Positions 24,050 to 31,688 are shown, counted from the first letter of the stretch. The stretch is 32,142 bases of DNA from Candidatus Zambryskiibacteriota bacterium (GCA_016932555.1 JAFGCQ010000030.1:1-32142); one strand, 5' to 3'. Notes: a model not told the origin generated them from the letters alone. Numbers and translations are program-made.

Positions 24050-24078
24050 ATAATACCTTAAACCCCAAATTTGAGCAA
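24050..24078 (-). promoter_or_regulatory. Promoter of the proS-mre-lysS operon, leaderless
   Basis: Minus strand -35 TTGCTC (24073-24078), 17-nt spacer, -10 TATTAT (24050-24055), then 6 nt to the proS ATG, so transcription should start at or next to the start codon. The palindromic element at 24102-24126 begins 24 bp upstream. Confidence 0.65.
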
Positions 24079-24101
24079 AACAATAATAAACTGATAACAT
24101 T

Positions 24102-24126
24102 TTTGACGGCCGTCTATTTTGTTAAT
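24102..24126. promoter_or_regulatory. Palindromic operator-like repeat, copy 1
   Basis: 25 bp with a perfect GACGGCCGTC core (24105-24114), identical to 24649-24673. It occupies the -35 position of the PaaX-like gene (-10 TATAAT at 24129-24134) and lies behind the proS promoter. Likely binding site of the adjacent regulator; inferred. Confidence 0.6.
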
Positions 24127-24134
24127 GATATAAT
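24126..24134 (+). promoter_or_regulatory. Extended -10 of the PaaX-like gene, leaderless
   Basis: TGA followed by TATAAT (24129-24134), 7 nt before ATG 24142. No -35 consensus; the GACGGCCGTC palindrome is there instead. Confidence 0.6.
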
Positions 24135-24141
24135 ATAAGGT

Positions 24142-24644
24142 ATGAGTTTAACCATGGAAATACTGGAAGGACTTTGGCACACTACTGCTTATTACAAAGG
24201 TATGAGAGTAAATATTTTTGGATTCCCTATGCCTTGGAAACCAAATGAGAATCCTACATCAAATTCTCCAAGAAGTATTGTATCGAGATTGAAAAAAATA
24301 ATTTTATAGAGGTAAAAAATGGAAAGTGGTCGTTAACAGAAGAAGGTAAAAAATATTTTGAAAATAAAAATAAATTATCAATAAAATTTCCTTCGCCCTT
24401 TCCTTTAAATGCTCCTAAAAATTTACTACTGATGTTTGATGTACCGGAATCAAAAAGAGCTGAGAGAAATTGGCTTAGATGGCATCTTAAAGAATTCCAA
24501 TATCATATGATCCAACAAAGTGTCTGGGTCGGACCTAGTCCTTTACCCAAAAAATTTAAGGAACATATAAAAAATATGAAGCTTGATAAATGTATAAAAA
24601 TTTTCAAACTTGCCAAATCTTATAGAATTGCAAAAAATTATTAA
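24142..24644 (+). pseudogene. PaaX-like winged-helix regulator, frameshifted at an A7 run
   Basis: Two overlapping frames together make one protein of about 167 residues. Frame A (ATG 24142 to TAG 24309) gives MSLTMEILEGLWHTTAYYKG ... SNSPRSIVSRLKK. Frame B (open from 24249, TAA 24642-24644) continues NNFIEVKNGKWSLTEEGKKYF, which completes the wing of a winged helix, then NLLLMFDVPESKRAERNWL, FQYHMIQQSVWVGPSPL and an LDKCIKIFKLAKSYRI tail: the ferredoxin-like domain shared by PaaX regulators and Cas2. The switch falls within seven A (24292-24298). It may be a decayed gene, a sequencing error, or -1 slippage. Because it has no neighbouring cas gene and has the N-terminal DNA-binding domain, I favour a regulator. 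Identical palindromic repeats flank it. Confidence 0.6.
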
Positions 24645-24648
24645 CAAA

Positions 24649-24673
24649 TTTGACGGCCGTCTATTTTGTTAAT
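24649..24673. promoter_or_regulatory. Palindromic operator-like repeat, copy 2
   Basis: Exact 25-bp copy of 24102-24126, starting 5 nt after the stop of the PaaX-like gene. With flanks it extends to a 28-bp near-palindrome (24645-24672): half-sites AACAAATTTGACGG and CCGTCTATTTTGTT differ from perfect symmetry at only two positions. Confidence 0.6.
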
Positions 24674-24698
24674 AAGAATAACTAATAAAAAATAATAA

Positions 24699-24730
24699 AA
24701 GCTGCCTGTCTTTATAAGCCCAGGCAGCTT
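24699..24730 (-). terminator. Terminator of the mreB2-to-rseP operon
   Basis: AAGCTGCCTG (24699-24708) pairs with CAGGCAGCTT (24721-24730). On the minus strand it is followed by TTATTATTTTTTATT. The 24734-24813 remainder contains a CACTTAA/TTAAGTG palindrome and nothing else I can support. Confidence 0.7.
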
Positions 24731-24813
24731 CTTTGATAAGATAAGAGATTCTCCTTTGTGTACAATGGATTTAAAACACATCCACTTAATTTAAGTGTAC
24801 AAAAAATTAATTT

Positions 24814-25911
24814 TTAAAACAATCTCAAAATGTCACGATAAGTAACAATAAGCATAAGTCCTATAAGAATAAAAAAACCAACCGTGTTGACATTGCTGGC
24901 CACCATGGGGTTAATCGGCCTCTTGATAATACCTTCGATAGCTACAAATAAAATTCTGCCCCCATCAAGTGCTGGGATTGGTAAAAGATTTAAAATAGCC
25001 AAGTTAATAGAAATCAGAGCAGTAAAAGAGATGAGATAGGCAAATCCTAATTTTGAAGCATCACCTACTAAACCAGCAATACCAACTGGACCGGCAATAT
25101 TAGAAACATCAGCCTGGCCTTTAAAAACGTCATAAATTAGATTAGAAATTCCTACTACCATTACTTGAGTAAGATCTATAGTGGCTCGGCCGCCTTCGTA
25201 AATCGCTTTATGTAGCGGTAAGGTTAAAGTACCGACCATATTCATATTAATACCGATAATTTTGCGACCGGTTTCTATTTCCGCATTTGGTAAAATATCA
25301 AAATTTAAAATTTTCCCACCCCTATCTACCTCAATAGAAATTTTATTTTGAGATTGATTTATAAATTGAGAGACTTTTTCAGCATTAATATCTTGCAAAA
25401 ATTCATTTTCAGAAGAAAGCATTTTTATTTTATCCCCAGATTTCAGACCCGCTTCTTTAGCTGGTGAATCATCTAAAACATTAATAATAGTTAAGCTTGA
25501 ATTTTTAACTTCGTTACCATAAATGCTATCAATGGAAGTCGGTAAGCCAATCATAAAGCCCACGCTAAACAAAAACCAAGCAAAAAGTATATTAAAAATT
25601 ACACCAGCCGCTAATATTGCTGCCTGCCATTTTTTGGATACATTAGTGAATTTTTTTCCAATCCCTGTTTCTTTTCTATCATCGTCTTTTTCTTCATAGT
25701 TTTCTCCCCAAATTTTGACAAAACCACCAAATGGAATCCAGTTTAAAGTAAAGAGGGTTCCCCATTTTTTACCGATTTTAACTGCTCTGGGTGGATAACC
25801 TAGTCCAAATTCATCAACCCTAACGCCAGCTTTTTTAGCAGCCAAAAAATGCCCGAGTTCATGGACAAAAACAAGAATTCCTAAAACAATTACAAAAATT
25901 ATTACCGCCAT
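24814..25911 (-). CDS. rseP: Site-2 metalloprotease RseP (RIP zinc protease)
   Basis: 365 residues. Zinc site HELGH at 17-21 inside the first membrane helix, FGLGYPPR, PFGGFVKIWGE, a single PDZ domain (TIINVLDDSPAKEAGLKSGDKI, about 138-159) and LLPIPALDGGRILF (near 310) with the third zinc ligand Asp. Several membrane helices. It cuts transmembrane anti-sigma factors or signal peptides within the membrane; no anti-sigma factor is in the window. One PDZ domain rather than two as in E. coli. 2 nt after frr. Confidence 0.93.
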   Translation of the reverse strand: MAVIIFVIVLGILVFVHELGHFLAAKKAGVRVDEFGLGYPPRAVKIGKKWGTLFTLNWIPFGGFVKIWGENYEEKDDDRKETGIGKKFTNVSKKWQAAILAAGVIFNILFAWFLFSVGFMIGLPTSIDSIYGNEVKNSSLTIINVLDDSPAKEAGLKSGDKIKMLSSENEFLQDINAEKVSQFINQSQNKISIEVDRGGKILNFDILPNAEIETGRKIIGINMNMVGTLTLPLHKAIYEGGRATIDLTQVMVVGISNLIYDVFKGQADVSNIAGPVGIAGLVGDASKLGFAYLISFTALISINLAILNLLPIPALDGGRILFVAIEGIIKRPINPMVASNVNTVGFFILIGLMLIVTYRDILRLF

Positions 25912-25913
25912 TA

Positions 25914-26462
25914 TTAAGATTTAATTTCAGTTTCTTTCTTGGCTGCTAATTCTTCAAGTTTTTTATTACTTGCATCAACAATTTTTTGCATTTCGTCTTT
26001 AAATCTAAATTTATCATCTTCGCTCATACCACCTTCTTTTTCTTTATCTTCAATAGTTTTCCAAGTTTTGTCTCGTAGATTACGCAGAGAAATTTTTCCT
26101 TCTTCAAGCTTATTTTTCACAATCTTTGTAAATTGATCTCTACGCTCACTAGTTAATTCAGGAAAAATAACTCTAAGACCTTTATCAAAAGGTGATACTG
26201 AAAGACCTAAATTAGAAGAAAGAATAGCTTTTTCAATATTTTTACCAATATTCATATCCCAAGGTTCAATTCTTACGCTTTTTATACTTTCAACGGTAAT
26301 ATTAGCTAATTCTCTTATGGACATTTTAGAACCATAAGCTTCTATTCGAATAAGATCAAGAATAGTAGCATTAGCCCTTCCAGTACGAATAACCGAAAGC
26401 TCTTTTGAGAACCATTCTTCTACCTCTTGAGATTTATTTTTTAATTCTGAAAAATCAAACAT
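25914..26462 (-). CDS. frr: Ribosome recycling factor
   Basis: 182 residues, normal length. EVEEWFSKELSVIRTGRANATILD (about 15-38) and the second-half SPFDKGLRVIFPELTSERRDQ, NLRDKTWKTIEDKEKEGGMSEDD are the diagnostic RRF segments. With EF-G it splits post-termination ribosomes. Between holB and rseP; 15 nt after holB. Confidence 0.96.
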   Translation of the reverse strand: MFDFSELKNKSQEVEEWFSKELSVIRTGRANATILDLIRIEAYGSKMSIRELANITVESIKSVRIEPWDMNIGKNIEKAILSSNLGLSVSPFDKGLRVIFPELTSERRDQFTKIVKNKLEEGKISLRNLRDKTWKTIEDKEKEGGMSEDDKFRFKDEMQKIVDASNKKLEELAAKKETEIKS

Positions 26463-26477
26463 GTTTATTTTTAGTTA

Positions 26478-27131
26478 TTATAGCATACAAGATAGCCACT
26501 CTAAAATAATTTTAGGGGAAGACCCTTTACTGGAAACCAATATTTTAGCTTTTGAAATATATTCAAAACTTTTAGGGTTTAATTTATCATTACGATAAGC
26601 GTATCTCTCTAGATTTTTAATTAAATTTTTCATAGCATTTTTATCTTTCTTTTTAGTAAGGAAATTAATTATGGAAAATCTCTCATTAATATTTGATTGT
26701 AAAAACTCTGCGGCATAATTATCATCTAGTTCTTTTTCTATTTCAACATTTAAAATTCTAACTCTAGACATAAAAGTCGGTAGGAGTCCACCTAAATTTT
26801 CAATATTGATAAAAATATAAGTGCCAAATGGCGGTTCTTCTAAAACTTTTAATAATGCGTTTTGAGCTTCATGAGTTATTGATTTTGTAATGATAAAAGA
26901 AACTTTGATATCTTTTATTAAAGGTTTGCCTATGATCCATTTTTCAAAATTTCTAGCATCATCAATACCAAAAAATTGATTTTCAAAAAGTAAAAAATCC
27001 GGATTGGCCTGTACTTTAAAATTTAGATGAGTTTTTAGAATAGTAAATATATGTTGCCGACAATCTCCGCCGACAACAATATTAGCGTGATGTATTTTTT
27101 TTATTTTAATATTCGTATCATTAGATTTCAT
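26478..27131 (-). CDS. holB: DNA polymerase III clamp-loader delta' subunit-like protein
   Basis: 217 residues. SFIITKSITHEAQNALLKVLEEPPFGTYIFI is the clamp-loader sensor/AAA+ block, followed by LPTFMSRVRIL (the SRC-type region, here SRV). The N-terminal VVGGDCRQHIFTIL has no Walker A GKT, as expected of a non-hydrolysing delta' subunit. Full delta' proteins are over 300 residues; the C-terminal collar domain is largely missing. Located between mreB2 and frr, 17 nt after mreB2. Confidence 0.72.
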   Translation of the reverse strand: MKSNDTNIKIKKIHHANIVVGGDCRQHIFTILKTHLNFKVQANPDFLLFENQFFGIDDARNFEKWIIGKPLIKDIKVSFIITKSITHEAQNALLKVLEEPPFGTYIFINIENLGGLLPTFMSRVRILNVEIEKELDDNYAAEFLQSNINERFSIINFLTKKKDKNAMKNLIKNLERYAYRNDKLNPKSFEYISKAKILVSSKGSSPKIILEWLSCML

Positions 27132-27148
27132 TCGTTGATATTCATATA

Positions 27149-28165
27149 TTATCTTTTAGTAATTATCATGCGTTTATAAGCAGTTAAATGATCAAGAGCA
27201 ATACCCGTACCTCTAGCCACGCAATAAAGTGGTTCTTTGGCTAAAGTGGTTTTAACTCCAACTCTTCTAAAAATAAGTTCTGTCAAATTTTGCAAAGATG
27301 AGGTACCGCCAGTCATAATTATACCTTGATCTATAATATCGGCGGCCAATTCAGGTGGGGTCTCTTGTAAGACATCTTTAATAGTTTTTATAATTTCCCG
27401 TAATTCCTTAGAAATAGCTTTAACAATTTCATTGGTTTTAACTTCTACCGATCTCGGCAAACCAGACATAAGGTCACGGCCTTTAATAACCATTGATTGT
27501 TCCTTATCTACTGGCAGAGCTGAACCGATTTTTATTTTTGTATTTTCAGCCATTTTTTCACCAATAGCTAAATTGAAGGTTTTTTTAATATAATCTGCAA
27601 TACTATCATCTATTTTATTACCAGCGCATTTCAGTGATTTAGAAGAGACAATGCCGCCTAAAGAAATAACGGCCACATCTGTCGTGCCACCACCAATATC
27701 AGCAATCATATGACCCCTAGCCTCATAAATAGGTATACCAGCACCAATCGCTGCTAAAATAGGCTCTTTTATGACATAAGCATTTTTGGCACCTGCTTTT
27801 ATAGCTGCTTCTATGACTGCCCTTCTTTCAGTTGAAGTTACGCCCGCTGGCACAGAAATCAAAACTTCTGGCTTTACAAAACTCCAACCCCCCATGGCTT
27901 TTTTTATATAGTAAGAAAGCATGGCCTCAGTTACTTTATAGTCGGCTATAACTCCATCTTTCATTGGTTTATAAGCCACAATAGCATCTGGAGTACGACC
28001 AATCATGGTTTTAGCTTCGTTACCTACCGCCAAAATTTTGTTATTTTCCAAAAGAATTGCCACTACCGAAGGTTCGTTCAAAACCACTCCCTTGCCAGGC
28101 ACAAAAACCAAAGTATTAGCTGTACCCAGATCAATGCCCAGTTTTTTAGATAAAAACGCCATCAT
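27149..28165 (-). CDS. mreB: Actin-like protein MreB (copy 2)
   Basis: 338 residues. KLGIDLGTANTLVFVPGKGV near the N-terminus, MIADIGGGTTDVAVISLGG, and IIMTGGTSSLQNLTEL are the actin-fold nucleotide motifs. It is clearly related to, but well diverged from, the copy at 21728-22792. The amphipathic N-terminus is shorter (MMAFLSKK). It heads the mreB2-holB-frr-rseP run, not an mreCD set. It could be an Mbl/MreBH-like isoform with a separate role. Two consecutive ATGs (28163-28165 and 28160-28162) are possible starts. Confidence 0.93.
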   Translation of the reverse strand: MMAFLSKKLGIDLGTANTLVFVPGKGVVLNEPSVVAILLENNKILAVGNEAKTMIGRTPDAIVAYKPMKDGVIADYKVTEAMLSYYIKKAMGGWSFVKPEVLISVPAGVTSTERRAVIEAAIKAGAKNAYVIKEPILAAIGAGIPIYEARGHMIADIGGGTTDVAVISLGGIVSSKSLKCAGNKIDDSIADYIKKTFNLAIGEKMAENTKIKIGSALPVDKEQSMVIKGRDLMSGLPRSVEVKTNEIVKAISKELREIIKTIKDVLQETPPELAADIIDQGIIMTGGTSSLQNLTELIFRRVGVKTTLAKEPLYCVARGTGIALDHLTAYKRMIITKR

Positions 28166-28171
28166 TTTTGA

Positions 28172-28200
28172 ATAATATACTGCTTGTCGCTTTCTTTCAA
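28172..28200 (-). promoter_or_regulatory. Promoter of mreB2, leaderless
   Basis: Minus strand -35 TTGAAA (28195-28200), 17-nt spacer, -10 TATTAT (28172-28177), 6 nt to ATG 28165. A TTGACT (28203-28208) for divergent priA lies beside it but has no matching -10. Confidence 0.68.
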
Positions 28201-28241
28201 CTTGACTTGAAAAATTAGAGGTTTTAGCCTTAACTTAATAT

Positions 28242-30167
28242 ATGTTTAAAATTGATTGCTTACCATTTTCAAAAGGTTTGACTAAAGAATCTCTATCTTA
28301 CTTTAGCGCTAAAAATTTGAGGCCTGGTACCTTGGTGAAAGTAAAACTCCGAACAAGAAATGTGCCGGCCATAGTTCTCAAAAGCACAAGTGTATTAGAA
28401 GCTAAAACAGAAATAAAATCAGCCAATTTTAGACTTAAGAAAGTTTCAGCTGGTAATGTAGTAGTCAAGCCTTTTTTACAAGAAGAGTTTTTTGAAGCTG
28501 TAGAAGAGTGCGCTAAATATTTTGCAAGTAATCCCGGTAATATTTTTTCTCATCTTATTCCCGCTTTTGTTTTGGAAAATCCAAGTATACTTTCAATATT
28601 AAAAACAAACAAAATTCAAAAATCTAAAAATAATATCAAAAAAAATATTTCTATCCTACAGTCACCAGATGAGGAGCGTTTTATACATTATCGCTCTCTT
28701 ATTAGAGAAGAATTCGCCAGAAAAAAATCGATATTTCTCTGCTTACCACAAAACGAAGACATAAAATATGCAAAGGAAAAATTGGAAAAAGGTATTGAAT
28801 CCTATGTCTGCCTCTTACATAATGATATGGAAAAGAAGAAATTAAAGGAGGAGTGGAAAAAAGCTTATACTACTTCCCACCCAGTTCTTATAATTGCTAC
28901 TGCTAGATGGTTGTTTTTGCCGCGTGAAGATATTGGTACTATCGTGATAGATAAAGAAAATCGTAATGGCTGGAAAACTTTATCAAGGCCTTTTATTGAT
29001 TTACGCACTTTTGCCGAAATTTTAGCCAAGCAGAGAGGTATCCACTTAGTTTTGGGTGACACATTTTTGCGGACCGAAACTTTGTATCGCTATAAACAGG
29101 GCGAGCTTTATGAATTTGAAAATGTAAAATGGCGATTAATGCCGGAATTTAAAATTACTATAGCTGATATGAGAGAAGTTACAAAAAAAGAAAGGGAATT
29201 TAAAATTCTTTCCCCAGAAATTCGAGAGTTTATAAAAGAAATCGCTGATAGAGGTTCACATATGTTTATTTTTGCCGCTAGAAAAGGCCTCTCTTCAGTT
29301 ATTATTTGTAGAGATTGTGGCGAACAAGTTAGATGTTCCAATTGTTCTTCACCAGTAATTTTGTATCGCGCTAAAGCTTCTTCCGGTCAAAGCACTGAAA
29401 CCGGAGGTATTTTTAAATGTCATCAATGTGGTGAAGTTAGAGATGCGGCAGAAGTTTGTCAAAATTGTCAAAGCTGGAAATTGGAAGCTTATGGAGTGGG
29501 TATTGATATGGTCTCAGAGGAAATTAAAAAAGAAATTTCTGGAGTGAGTCTTTTTGAAATCCATAAAGATATTACCCCGACTAGTATTAAAGCTTCTGAT
29601 ACAGCTCAAAAATTTTATGATACTAAAAGTTCTTTGCTTCTAGGTACTGAAATGGCCTTTCCATATCTTCGTAAAAAAGTTTCTTATTCAGCTATTGTCT
29701 CTTTTGATTCCCTTTTTTCTATCCCTGACTTCCGCATCAAAGAAAAAATATTCGGCATTATTTTACAAACTAGAGATATGGCTAGAGAAAAATTCTTGAT
29801 TCAGAGCCGTAATCCAGAAGATCCTGTAGTAAAATTTGCAGTAAGTGGTAACTTGCTAGAATTTTATAAAAAAGAAATAGAAGATCGTAGACTGCTAAAT
29901 TATCCACCTTTTGGTATTTTTATAAAAATTACTGTGCGCGGCACCAAAGGCTTTGTTTCCAGAGAAGCTGAAAGGCTGCAAAAAGCTCTAAAAAATTTTG
30001 AGTCCACTATCTTTAATTCTATTCAAGAAAAAAAAGGTGGCCAAGCTGCTATAAATGCTGTTATTAAATTGAAAAGAGAAAATTGGCCCGATCAAAATCT
30101 TATCAAGATTCTTAAATTCCTCCCGCCTCATTTTGAAATCAAAATCGACCCCGATAGTCTCTTATAA
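28242..30167 (+). CDS. priA: PriA-like primosomal protein with degenerate helicase motor
   Basis: 641 residues. The zinc module is intact: CRDC, CSNC, CHQC, CQNC (about 356-409). The C-terminal LLNYPPFGIFIKITVRG is the PriA C-domain signature, and an N-terminal DNA-binding domain (PGTLVKVKLRTRNVPAIVL) is present. The ATPase is not: the expected Walker A (GVTGSGKT) is absent before SIFLCLPQNEDI, the DEEH box is DKEN (VIDKENRNGW), the motif III region reads VLGDTF, GTQMxxKGxxF has become GTEMAFPYLRKK, and the GRAGR motif VI is QTRDMARE. PriA normally reloads DnaB at stalled forks; this version would bind forks without unwinding. About 100 residues shorter than E. coli PriA. Confidence 0.88.
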   Translation: MFKIDCLPFSKGLTKESLSYFSAKNLRPGTLVKVKLRTRNVPAIVLKSTSVLEAKTEIKSANFRLKKVSAGNVVVKPFLQEEFFEAVEECAKYFASNPGNIFSHLIPAFVLENPSILSILKTNKIQKSKNNIKKNISILQSPDEERFIHYRSLIREEFARKKSIFLCLPQNEDIKYAKEKLEKGIESYVCLLHNDMEKKKLKEEWKKAYTTSHPVLIIATARWLFLPREDIGTIVIDKENRNGWKTLSRPFIDLRTFAEILAKQRGIHLVLGDTFLRTETLYRYKQGELYEFENVKWRLMPEFKITIADMREVTKKEREFKILSPEIREFIKEIADRGSHMFIFAARKGLSSVIICRDCGEQVRCSNCSSPVILYRAKASSGQSTETGGIFKCHQCGEVRDAAEVCQNCQSWKLEAYGVGIDMVSEEIKKEISGVSLFEIHKDITPTSIKASDTAQKFYDTKSSLLLGTEMAFPYLRKKVSYSAIVSFDSLFSIPDFRIKEKIFGIILQTRDMAREKFLIQSRNPEDPVVKFAVSGNLLEFYKKEIEDRRLLNYPPFGIFIKITVRGTKGFVSREAERLQKALKNFESTIFNSIQEKKGGQAAINAVIKLKRENWPDQNLIKILKFLPPHFEIKIDPDSLL

Positions 30168-30171
30168 AATT

Positions 30172-30213
30172 ACACCACATCAAAAAAGCCAAAGGGCATC
30201 TTTGACATCTTAT
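30172..30213 (-). repeat. Dispersed terminator-like element, copy 2
   Basis: TACACCACATCAAAAAAGCC then AAAGGGCATCTTTGACATC: near copy of 11793-11838, with compensating changes in the stem (GTCAAAG/CTTTGGC on the minus strand, then TTTTTT). It sits between priA and def, and its TTGACA (30202-30207) could serve as -35 for def (TAATAT 30223-30228, short 15-nt spacer). Confidence 0.6.
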
Positions 30214-30237
30214 AAATTATGCTAATATTAAAATACA

Positions 30238-30804
30238 ATGGGAAATGAAATTGTACAAAAAGATGATAAGTCTTTACGACAAAAATCGAAGGAGATACCG
30301 ATTGAAGATATAAAAAGCCGCCGAATTGAGACTATTATCAATAGGATGAAAAGAGCTGTAGAAAGCCAAGATGATGGTGTAGCTTTGGCGGCACCACAAA
30401 TTGGTGAGAATTTACGAATTTTTGTCATTTCGCATCGCCTCTTTGAATTTATGGAGGAAGAAAAATTGAGAAGTAAAGATACAACTGACAGGGAAAAATT
30501 GGATGCCTTTGAAAAAAGCCAAAAAGAATTTAAAGATATGGTTTTCATAAACCCGGAAATTATTAAGACTTCTAAAGAACAACAAGAATTAGAAGAAGGC
30601 TGTCTTTCAGTACGTTGGCTTTACGGCAAGGTTAAAAGAGCCAAAAAAGCAACCATCAGGGCTTATGATGAAAATGGCAAGCTCTTTACTATGGGTGGTG
30701 TGGGTCTTCTTGCTCAGGCTTTTCAGCATGAAGTTGATCATTTAAACGGGGTGCTTTTTACTGATAAAGCTAAAAGTCTGGAGGAATTACCTCCTCAAAT
30801 TTAA
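30238..30804 (+). CDS. def: Peptide deformylase
   Basis: 188 residues. DDGVALAAPQIG (46-57), EEGCLSV (near 120) and FQHEVDHLNGVLF (near 160) provide the Cys and two His metal ligands and the catalytic Glu. The first motif has Ala where GxGLAAPQ has its second Gly. It removes the N-terminal formyl group from nascent proteins. Insert of about 25 charged residues (FEFMEEEKLRSKDTTDREKL) relative to E. coli Def. 5 nt before fmt, its functional partner. Confidence 0.94.
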   Translation: MGNEIVQKDDKSLRQKSKEIPIEDIKSRRIETIINRMKRAVESQDDGVALAAPQIGENLRIFVISHRLFEFMEEEKLRSKDTTDREKLDAFEKSQKEFKDMVFINPEIIKTSKEQQELEEGCLSVRWLYGKVKRAKKATIRAYDENGKLFTMGGVGLLAQAFQHEVDHLNGVLFTDKAKSLEELPPQI

Positions 30805-30809
30805 TTTCC

Positions 30810-31673
30810 ATGAAATTCGTATTTTTTGGATCATCAGATTTTAGTGTCTACGTTTTAAATGAGCTTAAATCTCATAATATTATTCCTGATTTAATAATTA
30901 CTACTCCTGACAAACCTAAAGGTCGTAAGCTTATTTTGACTCCAACTTCGGTAAAAATCTGGGCTGGACAAAATAATATAGAAGTTATTTCTCCAAATTC
31001 CCTCAAAAACAATCCCAGTCTTGTCTCTAAGCTTAAAGCTTTAAGTCCTAAGCTTTTTCTTGTTGCTTCTTACGGTAATATAATTCCTAAAGAAATTTTT
31101 GAAATACCAGGAAAAAAGACTCTGAATATTCATCCTTCACTTCTGCCTAAATACCGCGGTGCCTCACCTCTTCAAAGTCAAATTTTAAACAATGAAAAAG
31201 AAGTTGGAGTAACAATAATACAAATTAATCAAGAAATGGATGCGGGACCAATAGTTGCAAAGCGACAACTTTCAACTTTCAACTTTCAACTTTCAATTCC
31301 AGGTAGAAAAGAATTAGAAAAGAAATTAGCGATTGAAGGTGCACAGCTCTTTGCTCATATTTTACCAGAATGGCTTAAAGGTACAATCAATCCAATAATG
31401 CAAAACGAAAAAGACGCAACTTATTGCCAAAAAATTGAAAAAAGGGACGGCGAACTTCAGATTGATCTAGAAAATTTATCAAAAAATGCGCAAGAAAATT
31501 TTCTTAAAATAAAAGCTTTTGAAGATTGGCCAGGAACTTATTTTTTCTCAAAAAATAAAAGAATTATTATTACCAACGCCATCCTGGAAGATGATAAATT
31601 AAAAATTTTGAAAGTAAAACCGGAAGGTAAAAGTGAAATGACTTTTGAAGACTTTCTGCGAGGTATTAAATAA
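30810..31673 (+). CDS. fmt: Methionyl-tRNA formyltransferase
   Basis: 287 residues. FVFFGSSDFSVYVLNEL at the N-terminus, LNIHPSLLPKYRGASPLQ with the catalytic Asn and His, and INQEMDAGPIVAK with the catalytic Asp. It formylates initiator Met-tRNA. The C-terminal beta-barrel domain is short. A heptanucleotide tandem repeat is embedded at 31267-31294 and encodes RQLSTFNFQLSI, absent from typical Fmt. Pairs with def upstream. It converges with hpf, and a 8-bp hairpin (31670-31677 with 31685-31692) covers both stop codons. Confidence 0.94.
   Translation: MKFVFFGSSDFSVYVLNELKSHNIIPDLIITTPDKPKGRKLILTPTSVKIWAGQNNIEVISPNSLKNNPSLVSKLKALSPKLFLVASYGNIIPKEIFEIPGKKTLNIHPSLLPKYRGASPLQSQILNNEKEVGVTIIQINQEMDAGPIVAKRQLSTFNFQLSIPGRKELEKKLAIEGAQLFAHILPEWLKGTINPIMQNEKDATYCQKIEKRDGELQIDLENLSKNAQENFLKIKAFEDWPGTYFFSKNKRIIITNAILEDDKLKILKVKPEGKSEMTFEDFLRGIK
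31267..31294 (+). repeat. Four tandem copies of the heptamer AACTTTC inside fmt
   Basis: Bases 31267-31273, 31274-31280, 31281-31287 and 31288-31294 are identical 7-mers, then AATTCC. Seven is not a multiple of three, so gain or loss of one unit would shift the fmt frame. Confidence 0.85.
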
Positions 31674-31688
31674 CTCACCCTGGATGAG

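Noticed and set aside
24421-24644. Cas2 nuclease and hence a CRISPR locus
   Set aside because: The ferredoxin-like domain resembles Cas2, but a winged helix precedes it, VWVGPSPL is PaaX-like, and no cas genes or spaced repeats exist in the window.
24102-24673. Intact transposon bounded by repeats
   Set aside because: The repeats are direct, each internally palindromic, and the enclosed gene is a regulator, not a transposase; an operator explanation fits better.
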